Assembly: GCA_002457235.1 (NCBI GenBank)
Contig: NTJV01000006.1
Coordinates: 1-33,082, forward strand
Source of the DNA: Puniceicoccaceae bacterium MED-G32
GTDB lineage: Bacteria > Verrucomicrobiota > Verrucomicrobiia > Opitutales > Coraliomargaritaceae
Direction: 5' to 3'
Length of the DNA stretch: 33,082 nucleotides
The notes beneath the pieces were generated by a model, which saw only the letters and a program-made list of their open reading frames with translations, made no database searches and was not told where the DNA came from. This document shows positions 7,265 through 14,731 of the stretch, one piece after another (position 1 is the stretch's first letter; each line of letters opens with the position of its first letter). The translations under genes were made by a program, and so were the position numbers.

Positions 7265-9094
7265 TTACGGCTGCCCATCTCCTTCCCAAATTTCATCAAT
7301 ATTCCAAAGAATTGTACCTGATTTAGGTATATAAACATTCATCCATTTGTCTTTAATGCCGACATAACTGTAAGGCGAATAGCCAAATAGCAAAGGTAGC
7401 TCATCGGATAATATCGCCTGCACCTCGTGCATGTAAGCAATTCGTTGTTTACGATCTAAAGTTTGTTCCTGAAGTTTGATTAAAGTATCGATTCTCGCTT
7501 CCCATTCTGTCGCTGGTGATTTTTGATTTGGATACCACATGTGATACTTACCACTACTCAAATAAAGTGCCTTACTCCCAGAAGGATCATATGCAGCACT
7601 GGAAGACCCCCAACCCAAGATGGTCATATCATAATCAAAAGTGTTATCCGTACGCTTGAGCAGTGTCGCAAAGTCTGCACGCTCTAAGCGAACCTCAATT
7701 CCTAGATCTTTCATGTTTTCAACAAAAGTAATACCGATTTGGTCGTAATTCGCACTTTCAACGAGTAGTAGATTAAAAGAGACACGATTGCCTGACCCAT
7801 CGAATAATTGCCCTTCGCTATTCCAAGTGAAGCCAATGGATTGCAATAGTTCACGAGCTCTTTCTGGTGAGTACGCATATTTTGTAACATTTGGATTATG
7901 CCACTCACCTTGTGCAGGCGGTATGATTGAGTGCAATGGTTCCCCTTTTCCAAACAAAACTGCATCAATAATTCCTTTTCGATTGAAGCCGTGTAAAATG
8001 GCTTTCCGAAAATGCTTATCGCTAAACCAAGCAAATTTGTACGGTTCGATATAAGGGACTCCATCCTCTGAAGATTCGGGATTTAGGTTAAACCAAAAAA
8101 AGTTTACGCTAGAAGATGGGCCACGATTACTAATAGAAAAATCATAAATATCTGCTGCTTTTTTCACCCACTCATAATCGTCAGCACCAACGCCGGATGC
8201 ATCGCTCTTACCCGTAGCAAAATGGGCAATGGCTGTATTCGCTTCAGAGACAAATTTTATCACTAAATAATCCAAATAAGGTAATCGTTGCCCTGAACTA
8301 TCTGCACGCCAGTAATGAGGGTTTGGCTCTAGCACTATTCGCTCTCCTGGCTTGTATGAAAAAATCTTAAAAGGACCTAGTCCGACAATTTCTTCGGGAG
8401 TTTCGATTGCTGTTTGCGTTGTCCACTCTTTCATAAACGACCCTGAATTGAACGCATCGCCTAAAATATGTTTGGGTAAAATTGCTAGCCCGATATCATA
8501 CAAAAAAGGTGCATAAGTCGTGGGTAGATCAAACCGTATCGTATGGGCATCGATTAGTGTATATCGAATCGGCGTACCATCTATGTGCAGTTGTTGATAA
8601 TAACGAGATGGATAACGAGGCCGTTTGTCTCCGGTTGCTTCATCGATAATTTCCGATAAGATACAATCAAAAGTAAAGATCACATCTTCAGCGGTGAAGG
8701 GTTGACCATCACTCCAAAGCAAACCTTTTCGCAGATTAAAAGTATAGGTTAGACCATCCTCACTGACGATCCATGATTCAGCCAATGCCGGTTCAAATAA
8801 CTCAGTCTTTGGATTAAACTCCACTAAGTTACTGAGAAGGCGCGATAAAACCATACTCGTACTTAGGTTGTTAGGGACGAGCGGATTAAAAGTGGTTGGC
8901 TGGGTCGTCTCATTCAAAATAAAAATCCCGCCATAGCGGCCAGATTCACACTCAGAGATATCGACTCCTTCGGGTAAAGGGTGATGCGTTCTCTCATAAT
9001 TGATCGCCCGTTCACAGCCCAAGTTCAATAGGCTCAAAAGCAGAACTGAAGAAAGTGTTATAGACTGAATATACTGTGAGAAAAACAAAGGCAT
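7265..9094 (-). CDS. Peptide ABC transporter substrate-binding lipoprotein (SBP family 5), second copy
   Basis: A 609-residue periplasmic binding protein, first gene of the leftward transport operon. The signal peptide ends at Cys27 after Asn-Leu-Gly, a lipobox-like site that is imperfect at position -3. The mature protein carries SBP_bac_5 landmarks: GGIFILNETTQPTTFNPL near the start, LAESWIVSEDGLTYTFNLRK, WSDGQPFTAEDVIFTFD, and later RKAILHGFNRKGI. It is 70 residues longer than the first binding protein and clearly diverged from it, so the two probably recognise different peptides. Length and blocks resemble the larger YejA/AppA-like members. The start ATG is at 9094; the gene is divergent from lexA. 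The stop lies 29 bases before the fused permease. Confidence 0.9.
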   Translation of the reverse strand: MPLFFSQYIQSITLSSVLLLSLLNLGCERAINYERTHHPLPEGVDISECESGRYGGIFILNETTQPTTFNPLVPNNLSTSMVLSRLLSNLVEFNPKTELFEPALAESWIVSEDGLTYTFNLRKGLLWSDGQPFTAEDVIFTFDCILSEIIDEATGDKRPRYPSRYYQQLHIDGTPIRYTLIDAHTIRFDLPTTYAPFLYDIGLAILPKHILGDAFNSGSFMKEWTTQTAIETPEEIVGLGPFKIFSYKPGERIVLEPNPHYWRADSSGQRLPYLDYLVIKFVSEANTAIAHFATGKSDASGVGADDYEWVKKAADIYDFSISNRGPSSSVNFFWFNLNPESSEDGVPYIEPYKFAWFSDKHFRKAILHGFNRKGIIDAVLFGKGEPLHSIIPPAQGEWHNPNVTKYAYSPERARELLQSIGFTWNSEGQLFDGSGNRVSFNLLLVESANYDQIGITFVENMKDLGIEVRLERADFATLLKRTDNTFDYDMTILGWGSSSAAYDPSGSKALYLSSGKYHMWYPNQKSPATEWEARIDTLIKLQEQTLDRKQRIAYMHEVQAILSDELPLLFGYSPYSYVGIKDKWMNVYIPKSGTILWNIDEIWEGDGQP

Positions 9095-9129
9095 ACCAAT
9101 AGTTAGATACTTTTATTCCATGCATAGAT

Positions 9130-9195
9130 TTGACAACGTTAAATTGAATATTGACAAATGCACAACTGTTCACCTATTCATATGTACACTATGAA
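9130..9195 (+). promoter_or_regulatory. Probable lexA promoter/operator region
   Basis: Two TTGACAA heptamers in direct orientation start 21 bases apart (9130 and 9151), each matching a consensus -35 box. Downstream is a perfect dyad TTCATA-N7-TATGAA (9177-9195) that overlaps the ATG at 9191 and contains the self-complementary core TGTACA. LexA proteins normally repress their own gene through a dyad, so this is a candidate operator. A weak -10 (TATTCA, 9175-9180) would fit the second -35 with an 18-base spacer and give a nearly leaderless mRNA. Only the repeats are seen directly; their roles are inferred. Confidence 0.4.
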
Positions 9196-9847
9196 AGAAT
9201 TGACGACTCGACAGATAGAAATATTGGATTTTATCACCAACTATGAATGGAGACATGGCTTTTGGCCGAGCATTCGTAATATTCAAATGGAGTTTGACTA
9301 CAAAAGCACCAATGCAGTGATGGGTCACCTGCGGGCTCTTGAAAGAAAAGGAGCGATTGAGCGAATCCCCGGACAAGCTCGAACCTTTAGAATCAACCGC
9401 CCTGACAGCCCACAGGCCAACTTTGAATCTGAGATTCCCGACAATGCAAGTGAAGTTGTTGAGATCCCTGTGTACGGAGCAATTGCTGCGGGTTATCCCG
9501 ATCGCGTTGAGTCTTCAGGTGCTGTCGGCAGATTACAGGTAGACATTCAAAACGCAGGCTTTACCAATGCCAGTCGAAAGCAGTCCTTTGCCTTGGAAGT
9601 GAGAGGCGACAGCATGGTCGATGCTCAAATTTATGATGGAGATCGCGTGATCATTGAGCCTAGAGAAGCAAGAGATGGCGATATAGTGGCTGCTTTGATT
9701 GATGGTGAAGTGACCTTGAAACGATTAATTCAAAAAGCGGGTGAACCCCCCTATTTGAAAGCAGAAAATAAAAACTATCCTGAGTTGCACCCTTCAGATC
9801 AATTAGAGATTCAAGGTGTGGCCAAGGCAGTCGTTAGAGCACTTTAA
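9191..9847 (+). CDS. lexA: LexA repressor
   Basis: SOS-response repressor that cleaves itself when activated by RecA. The N-terminal winged-helix domain begins with the family pattern KELTTRQIEILDFI. A linker leads to the autopeptidase domain. The cleavage bond is Ala100-Gly101 in VYGAIAAGYP, the nucleophile is Ser141 in RGDSMVD, and the base is Lys177 in VTLKRL (numbered from the ATG at 9191). At 218 residues it is close to the usual 200-220. An in-frame ATG at 9158 would add 11 residues, but the family normally starts right before KxLTxRQ, and the candidate promoter overlaps that extension. The gene is single-cistron-like, followed 37 bases later by a glyoxalase-family gene. Its operator may be the dyad at 9177-9195. 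Confidence 0.93.
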   Translation: MKELTTRQIEILDFITNYEWRHGFWPSIRNIQMEFDYKSTNAVMGHLRALERKGAIERIPGQARTFRINRPDSPQANFESEIPDNASEVVEIPVYGAIAAGYPDRVESSGAVGRLQVDIQNAGFTNASRKQSFALEVRGDSMVDAQIYDGDRVIIEPREARDGDIVAALIDGEVTLKRLIQKAGEPPYLKAENKNYPELHPSDQLEIQGVAKAVVRAL

Positions 9848-9884
9848 GTCTTGTACTTATTTATAATACTGTAGGATTAGTCGT

Positions 9885-10271
9885 ATGAAGATTACTTTTG
9901 ATCATACACGTATTCGTGTTTCAAATTTGGAAGCCTCAATTGATTGGTACAAGAAAACCTGTGGCTTTGAAGTTTTAAGACGTACCGACAAATCTCCTTC
10001 AGGTAATGAACTAGCACATTTGAAAATTCCTGATTCAGAACACAAGCTAGAGCTCACTTTCTCTCCTGATTTTAAAGTAGAATTCCCAGAAGATTTGGTG
10101 CATACCTGCATCCGAGTTGATGATATTATTGCCTACTGCGACTATCTTGAATCTTTAGATCTTACCATCGATTTATGGCCATCTAATTGGCGTGAAAAAT
10201 TTGTTGATGGCAAAAAAATGGCTTTTATTACAGACCCTGATGGATATGAGGTCGAAATATTAGAGCACTGA
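9885..10271 (+). CDS. VOC-superfamily protein, glyoxalase I-like (lactoylglutathione lyase family)
   Basis: A 128-residue single-chain protein made of two beta-alpha-beta-beta-beta modules. The four metal-ligand positions of glyoxalase I all seem present: His7 (FDHTRIRV), Glu56 (KLELTF), His73 (VHTCIRV) and Glu124 (DPDGYEVEIL). The length is near that of bacterial GloA (about 135). GloA converts the methylglyoxal-glutathione hemithioacetal to lactoylglutathione in the cytosol. The ligand set makes enzymatic activity plausible, but VOC members are diverse (epimerases, dioxygenases, resistance proteins), so I leave the symbol empty. A weak AGGAT lies upstream of the ATG. It converges with ispF, with 7 bases between the stops. 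Confidence 0.8.
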   Translation: MKITFDHTRIRVSNLEASIDWYKKTCGFEVLRRTDKSPSGNELAHLKIPDSEHKLELTFSPDFKVEFPEDLVHTCIRVDDIIAYCDYLESLDLTIDLWPSNWREKFVDGKKMAFITDPDGYEVEILEH

Positions 10272-10278
10272 TCGACTG

Positions 10279-10770
10279 TTAAATTGCCACTGCGACTGCT
10301 GTGACTATTGCGGTACAATGAATACCGAGGCCACGACCGACATCGGTTAGTCCTTCCCCACTCGTTGCAGTGATACCAACATCAGAAAAAGCAATTCCCA
10401 AAAGCTCAGCAATTGAAATTCGCATCGTCTCTACCATGGGATCAATCTTTGGTTGATGGCATTCTAATGCGATGGCTACATGCGAAATGCTGTAGTCTCC
10501 AAAATCAGCCAATGCTAATTTAAGATATTCACGACTATCTGTAATGCCTTTCTGGCAAAGCTCATCTGCCTTAGCTCCGATTATTGTATTACCTGTAATA
10601 CTACTAATAGCATCGGTAATTGCGTGTAAGACAACATCAGCATCGCTATTCCCTTTCAAGGAGAGCTCACTCTCAAAATTGACCCCTCCTAAAATCAAAG
10701 GCTTGTTAATTGATGGGTCTTCGTGAAAGCGATGACTATCGAGACCTAAACCTGTTTTAATTTTAACCAA
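10279..10770 (-). CDS. ispF: 2-C-methyl-D-erythritol 2,4-cyclodiphosphate synthase
   Basis: Fifth step of the MEP isoprenoid pathway: cyclises CDP-methylerythritol phosphate with loss of CMP. The zinc ligands are visible in GLGLDSHRF (Asp and His, residues 10-12) and in the DADVVLHAITDAI block (His). The C-terminal ATSGEGLTDVGRGLGIHC matches the family substrate loop. At 163 residues it is a normal length (159 in E. coli). The start is TTG at 10770; no in-frame ATG lies close by, and starting here places the first metal motif at the expected distance. It is 21 bases downstream of ndk on the same strand, so the two probably share a transcript. No ispD neighbour is present. Confidence 0.93.
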   Translation of the reverse strand: MVKIKTGLGLDSHRFHEDPSINKPLILGGVNFESELSLKGNSDADVVLHAITDAISSITGNTIIGAKADELCQKGITDSREYLKLALADFGDYSISHVAIALECHQPKIDPMVETMRISIAELLGIAFSDVGITATSGEGLTDVGRGLGIHCTAIVTAVAVAI

Positions 10771-10791
10771 AATGTACCAGAATAAAAAAGA

Positions 10792-11199
10792 CTATAATTC
10801 AGGGAAAAAACGTTTTTTCTCAATCAGAGCATTTTCAGGGCTATCCGAAGCATGAACGACATTGCGCATTCTATCCGTACCAAGATCGCCACGGATTGTC
10901 CCCTTGGGAGCTTCAAGAGAATTTGTTGGCCCTAATAAATCGCGGACACGAGCAATCACTGATTCACCTTTCAAAAGTAAGACCACGACTGGGACACTAC
11001 TCATAAAGGCAACAATTTCTGGGAAAAATGGAAGATGTGCAACATGTGAATAATGTTCTTTTAATAATGTATCATCTAATTGCTTAACTTTTGCCGCGGC
11101 TATTTCAAAGCCTTCAGCTTCAAATCGACTGATCACCGCACCGCAGATTCCAGCAGTCATGCAATCAGGTTTCAAAATAATTAAGGTTTCTTCGCTCAT
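10792..11199 (-). CDS. ndk: Nucleoside diphosphate kinase
   Basis: Transfers the gamma-phosphate of ATP to nucleoside diphosphates through a phosphohistidine. Conserved positions: Lys10 in ILKPDCM, Tyr50 in HYSHVAHLPFF, the GTIRGDLG loop at 100-107, and the active His116 in RNVVHASDS. At 135 residues it matches the short bacterial form (about 140). The ATG at 11199 begins the usual first beta strand. It heads a likely ndk-ispF transcription unit. In the 155-base gap to the tRNA, a TTGACA (minus strand, 11271-11266) is a possible -35, but no good -10 stands at the right distance. Confidence 0.95.
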   Translation of the reverse strand: MSEETLIILKPDCMTAGICGAVISRFEAEGFEIAAAKVKQLDDTLLKEHYSHVAHLPFFPEIVAFMSSVPVVVLLLKGESVIARVRDLLGPTNSLEAPKGTIRGDLGTDRMRNVVHASDSPENALIEKKRFFPEL

Positions 11200-11313
11200 A
11201 ACAATATAAAGATTAGCCTATAAAGGAGGCTGAATTTTTCATAAAGTCTAGCAAAAAACATATTTTGTCAAAACTGCTAAAAATAAGGCAATGACTAAGA
11301 ATTTAAATTATGC

Positions 11314-11344
11314 TTGATTGCGTGAGATTTACTCGTTGTATATT
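11314..11344 (+). promoter_or_regulatory. Possible promoter of the tRNA-Val gene
   Basis: TTGATT at 11314-11319 and TATATT at 11339-11344 resemble -35 and -10 boxes. The spacer is 19 bases; an overlapping TGTATA would give 17. They lie just before the tRNA start at 11355. The match is moderate and the rest of the gap 11200-11313 shows nothing convincing on this strand. Confidence 0.3.
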
Positions 11345-11354
11345 GATACTTTAC

Positions 11355-11431
<77 letters not shown>

Positions 11432-11474
11432 TTTTCAAACGCTTAATTGCACATTCCTATAACTGTTTAAAACT

Positions 11475-12782
11475 ATGACTGATTCAAACCAAAAACCAGG
11501 ACTCGGAACACTGTCACTTCATGCCGGTCACGATATTGATGAAACAAACTCTCGTGCTGTTCCTATTTATCAAACAACAAGTTACGTCTTTAGAGACACC
11601 GAGCATGCCGCGAAATTATTCGGACTGGAAGAACTTGGTAATATCTACACACGTATTATGAATCCAACGACTGATGTGTTGGAAAAAAGAATTTCAGCCT
11701 TGGAAGGTGGAGTTGCCAGTCTTGGACATGCTAGTGGTCAAGCAGCCATCACCAGTGCTATTTTAAATTTGGCCGAAGCAGGCGACAATATCGTTTCTTC
11801 ATCACAGTTATATGGAGGTACTTATAGTTTATTTAAACATACCTTACCCAAACTTGGTATAGAAGTACGTTTTGCTGATGCAGAAAATCCTGAAACTTTT
11901 GCTTCTTTGATTGATGATAAAACCAGAGCGATTTATGGGGATACCGTGGGAAATCCTAAACTAAATATTTTCCCATTTGAAGAGATTTCTGCTTTGTGCA
12001 AAAAAGAAAAGTTGCCACTTGTTATTGATAATACGGTCTCCTCTCCTGCAGTCTGCCGACCGATTGAACACGGTGCCAATGTAGTGATAAATAGTTTAAC
12101 AAAATTCATTGGCGGGCATGGAACTAGTATCGGGGGCATGGTCACAGATGCCGGAAATTTTGATTGGGGAAGCGGTCGCTTCAGCATGTTCACTGAACCC
12201 GATGAAAGCTATCATGGTCTAGTGCATTGGGATGTTTTCAAAGCATTCCCTCCCGCAGGCGGAGCCAATATTGCATACATCATGAAAATGCGTCTACAAC
12301 TTTTGCGAGACATGGGTAATTGTGCAGCTCCTTTCAATTCATTTTTACACTTACAAGGAGTGGAAACCCTTCCTTTAAGAATGGAAAGGCATTGTGAGAA
12401 TGCAATGAAAGTTGCTGAATTCCTAAATGATCACCCTAAAGTCAGTTGGGTGAATTATCCAGGATTGAAAAATAGCCCACATCATGACGCTGCTAATAAA
12501 TATTTTGAGAAAGATCATTATGGTGCACTTGTTGGCTTCGGGCTAAAAGATGGCATTGAAGCAGGGAAATCATTCATTGATAATCTAAAGCTATTCAGTC
12601 ACTTAGCCAATATAGGTGATGCAAAATCCTTGGCGATTCACCCTGCCACAACTACTCACCAACAACTGGATGAGGAGCAACAAAAATCAACTGGCGTTAC
12701 CGCCGATTTTGTTCGTTTATCTGTAGGCATTGAATCCATTGAAGATTTACTAGAAGATTTGGACCAAGCTTTAAATTCATAA
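11475..12782 (+). CDS. metY: O-acetylhomoserine sulfhydrylase (Cys/Met metabolism PLP enzyme)
   Basis: Makes homocysteine from O-acetylhomoserine and sulfide, a direct-sulfhydrylation route to methionine. The fold-type I PLP family is clear: [12 protein letters not shown] and [12 protein letters not shown] at the N-terminus, [15 protein letters not shown], a SGQAAI segment, and the PLP lysine Lys210 in [18 protein letters not shown]. The 435-residue length and the TKFIGGHG form fit the MetY/Met17 group rather than the shorter cystathionine synthases (about 385). The C-terminal [10 protein letters not shown] is also typical. The ATG at 11475 follows the tRNA by 43 bases. No metX, metW or regulator is adjacent, and no obvious SAM riboswitch fits in the 43-base leader. 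Confidence 0.92.
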   Translation: MTDSNQKPGLGTLSLHAGHDIDETNSRAVPIYQTTSYVFRDTEHAAKLFGLEELGNIYTRIMNPTTDVLEKRISALEGGVASLGHASGQAAITSAILNLAEAGDNIVSSSQLYGGTYSLFKHTLPKLGIEVRFADAENPETFASLIDDKTRAIYGDTVGNPKLNIFPFEEISALCKKEKLPLVIDNTVSSPAVCRPIEHGANVVINSLTKFIGGHGTSIGGMVTDAGNFDWGSGRFSMFTEPDESYHGLVHWDVFKAFPPAGGANIAYIMKMRLQLLRDMGNCAAPFNSFLHLQGVETLPLRMERHCENAMKVAEFLNDHPKVSWVNYPGLKNSPHHDAANKYFEKDHYGALVGFGLKDGIEAGKSFIDNLKLFSHLANIGDAKSLAIHPATTTHQQLDEEQQKSTGVTADFVRLSVGIESIEDLLEDLDQALNS

Positions 12783-12811
12783 ACGAAAACAATCATCCTC
12801 CTACAGTCAAA

Positions 12812-13828
12812 TTGGCAAAAGATATACGTACAGTTATTGAATTAGCTTTCTGCACATTAATTTCTTGTGTGTCCTTATTGGGCAATGATTTCACTATAAC
12901 GATTGAAAGTTCAAATGATTTAAATGAATGGAATAGTATTCATACAGCAACAGTAACCTCTGAAGCAGAAAATACTTTCTATAGAGCGGTGATTGACCCT
13001 GTTAATGCGCCAACATTGATCTTGGAAAACACGATCCTTACAGTGACACAAACGTGGTCACAAGAAACTAATTATTCCCGTACTGCCCATGTTCAAGTGC
13101 CGGCTACAAATGCTGAGAGCCATCCAGTTATAATCTTTTTTCACGGAGCAAGTGGCAATGGCATCAATATGTTAAATCAATATGGTAATACTTTTACAAA
13201 TTACATTAAGATTGGAATGGATGGATATGATAACAAATGGAATATTAAAACTGAATCATCTGAGGCTAATGATATTGATTTTCTGAGTTCGGTCATTTCA
13301 CAATTAAAATCATACGCAAATGTTGACGCAGATAATATATCATTAATTGGCACATCAAATGGTGCTGCCCTAGTTCTTAAAGCACTATTAGAACTCCCCG
13401 AAAACTCGTTCAAAAACGGAATCTTTATGGCTGGTCAACTTATATCTGATCAGTACAGAGAAAATAAATTTTGGTATAATGAATTTCCTAGCAGAGTATA
13501 CACAAATGAAGTTTTACTTCCTGCCAGAAATAAGATAATTAGTTTTCATGGGACTGATGATACTTCAATTCCATATGACGGCGGATACATTAATTGGCTA
13601 AATAGAACATTTTATGATGCCCAAGAAAGTAATTATTTTTTAGCAAAAGGAAGGGGATTTACTGGATCCGCAATATCAGGAAATGGAATAGATACTATAA
13701 ATCCCTCGATTAAAGAATATGGTTATGCAGATTATGGTGTTTACCATTATAAAGTGATCAACGGAAACCATGGATTAACTGGATTCAAGAATGACATAGT
13801 CTCTATTATTCTTAGCCATATTGAATAA
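12812..13828 (+). CDS. Exported alpha/beta-hydrolase, esterase or depolymerase-like
   Basis: A 338-residue putative secreted hydrolase. The start is TTG (12812), with a hydrophobic N-terminal segment at about residues 8-24 that looks like a signal peptide. Residues 26-61 (ESSNDLNEWNSIHTATVT ... FYRAV) resemble the small 'deviation from norm' segments common on exported proteins of the Verrucomicrobia/Planctomycetes group. The catalytic domain shows FFHGASGNG (oxyanion region, 109-117), nucleophile Ser182 in GTSNG, an acid at Asp249 or Asp250 in HGTDD, and His320 in NGNHG, a full Ser-Asp-His triad. The layout is like PHB-depolymerase or LpqC-type esterases; the substrate is unknown. This and the next gene are more AT-rich than their neighbours, a possible sign of transfer. 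The start codon is uncertain. Confidence 0.7.
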   Translation: MAKDIRTVIELAFCTLISCVSLLGNDFTITIESSNDLNEWNSIHTATVTSEAENTFYRAVIDPVNAPTLILENTILTVTQTWSQETNYSRTAHVQVPATNAESHPVIIFFHGASGNGINMLNQYGNTFTNYIKIGMDGYDNKWNIKTESSEANDIDFLSSVISQLKSYANVDADNISLIGTSNGAALVLKALLELPENSFKNGIFMAGQLISDQYRENKFWYNEFPSRVYTNEVLLPARNKIISFHGTDDTSIPYDGGYINWLNRTFYDAQESNYFLAKGRGFTGSAISGNGIDTINPSIKEYGYADYGVYHYKVINGNHGLTGFKNDIVSIILSHIE

Positions 13829-13908
13829 TAAAAGATTTACTCAAACATATATATTTGAATAAGTATTCTATAGAGTATAAATATTCATCTAATATTCTTA
13901 TAAAAATA

Positions 13909-14721
13909 ATGAAAATCTGTTATTTTATTTTTACGCTATTTGTGAGCAGTTTATTGTTTTCGGAGAGTGTCAATGAACAATTAATTAATGATAATCCCGC
14001 TGAGATTTCTTTAATGGATACTCGTGATCTCGATCCTAAATTGAAGCTTTTTTTAGATAAATATTATCAGAAGAACTATTCAGACGATGAATATATTAAA
14101 ACTGTTAAAAGCATGCAGTTAGTGGGTGCCTATACGGTGAATGGGGGAGGAATAGGTAACATTAAAATTATTAAAAAAAGACCGAATAAATATAAGTCAT
14201 ACATAAAAAAGAACAATGATTCGGAACAAATTATCATTTATGATGGTGCTAGCCTAAAAAGCGGACGAACAACGAATTCAGATCCCACAATACAATGGCA
14301 ACCCTTAGATATTTATGCTTCTGAAAACTTATGGATTCATTATGAGCAAATATTTGACTCACTTCTGCTTAACCCTAAAGACCCAAAAAAAGAAATTTCT
14401 CTGGGCATCCCTTTCATGGAAGACGGCCAAGTAATACAACCCGTTAAAATCATATTAAAAAATGACATCAAAATGACCTACTTCGTTCCCATACGAAATA
14501 ATTTAACAAAAAAAATCTTAGTAGAATTTAACGAACGAGATCATTCTGCCTACAGAAGCTATACGATTCATTTAGCAAATTATGAATCAATAAACGGTAT
14601 GATGTTTCCTAAAAAAATCTCAACTCAACTGAGTGGAGACCATATTGTAGACATTGAAATTTCTGATATACAATTTAACTTGGGAATCAGTGACTTTTTC
14701 TTTAAGGCAATTCCTTTTTAG
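13909..14721 (+). CDS. Exported hypothetical protein, LolA-like fold suspected
   Basis: The ATG at 13909 is preferred over an upstream TTG (13855) because it places a clean signal peptide at the very N-terminus (MKICYFIFTLFVSSLLFS). The product has 270 residues. After the signal, TVKSMQLVGAYTVNGG is followed by alternating beta strands, and the C-terminal part reads YESINGMMFPKKISTQL and IEISDIQFNLGISDFFFK. That pattern resembles periplasmic LolA-like/DUF4292-type beta-sandwich proteins ('outer membrane lipoprotein-sorting'). I assign it by pattern only. Lys-rich and strongly AT-rich coding sequence sets it apart from the neighbours, like the preceding esterase gene. The 80-base gap before it has no terminator or promoter I can support. 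Confidence 0.65.
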   Translation: MKICYFIFTLFVSSLLFSESVNEQLINDNPAEISLMDTRDLDPKLKLFLDKYYQKNYSDDEYIKTVKSMQLVGAYTVNGGGIGNIKIIKKRPNKYKSYIKKNNDSEQIIIYDGASLKSGRTTNSDPTIQWQPLDIYASENLWIHYEQIFDSLLLNPKDPKKEISLGIPFMEDGQVIQPVKIILKNDIKMTYFVPIRNNLTKKILVEFNERDHSAYRSYTIHLANYESINGMMFPKKISTQLSGDHIVDIEISDIQFNLGISDFFFKAIPF

Positions 14722-14731
14722 GTTTTTATGA

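Noticed and set aside
5956-8064. Several open frames of 60-120 codons inside the leftward transport genes, in other frames
   Set aside because: They lie wholly inside strong, family-matched coding regions and have no motif of their own.
9158-9190. Upstream ATG (9158) as the lexA start
   Set aside because: It adds 11 residues with no family similarity and overlaps the second TTGACA box; LexA proteins normally begin just before the KxLTxRQ motif. It stays possible.
11213-11231. AGCCT...AGGCT hairpin in the ndk leader, as a terminator or riboswitch
   Set aside because: Five-base arms only, no U-run directly after, and no recognisable riboswitch core.
13855-13908. TTG start at 13855 for the LolA-like gene
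   Set aside because: It would put 18 polar residues ahead of a textbook signal peptide that begins at the ATG at 13909.
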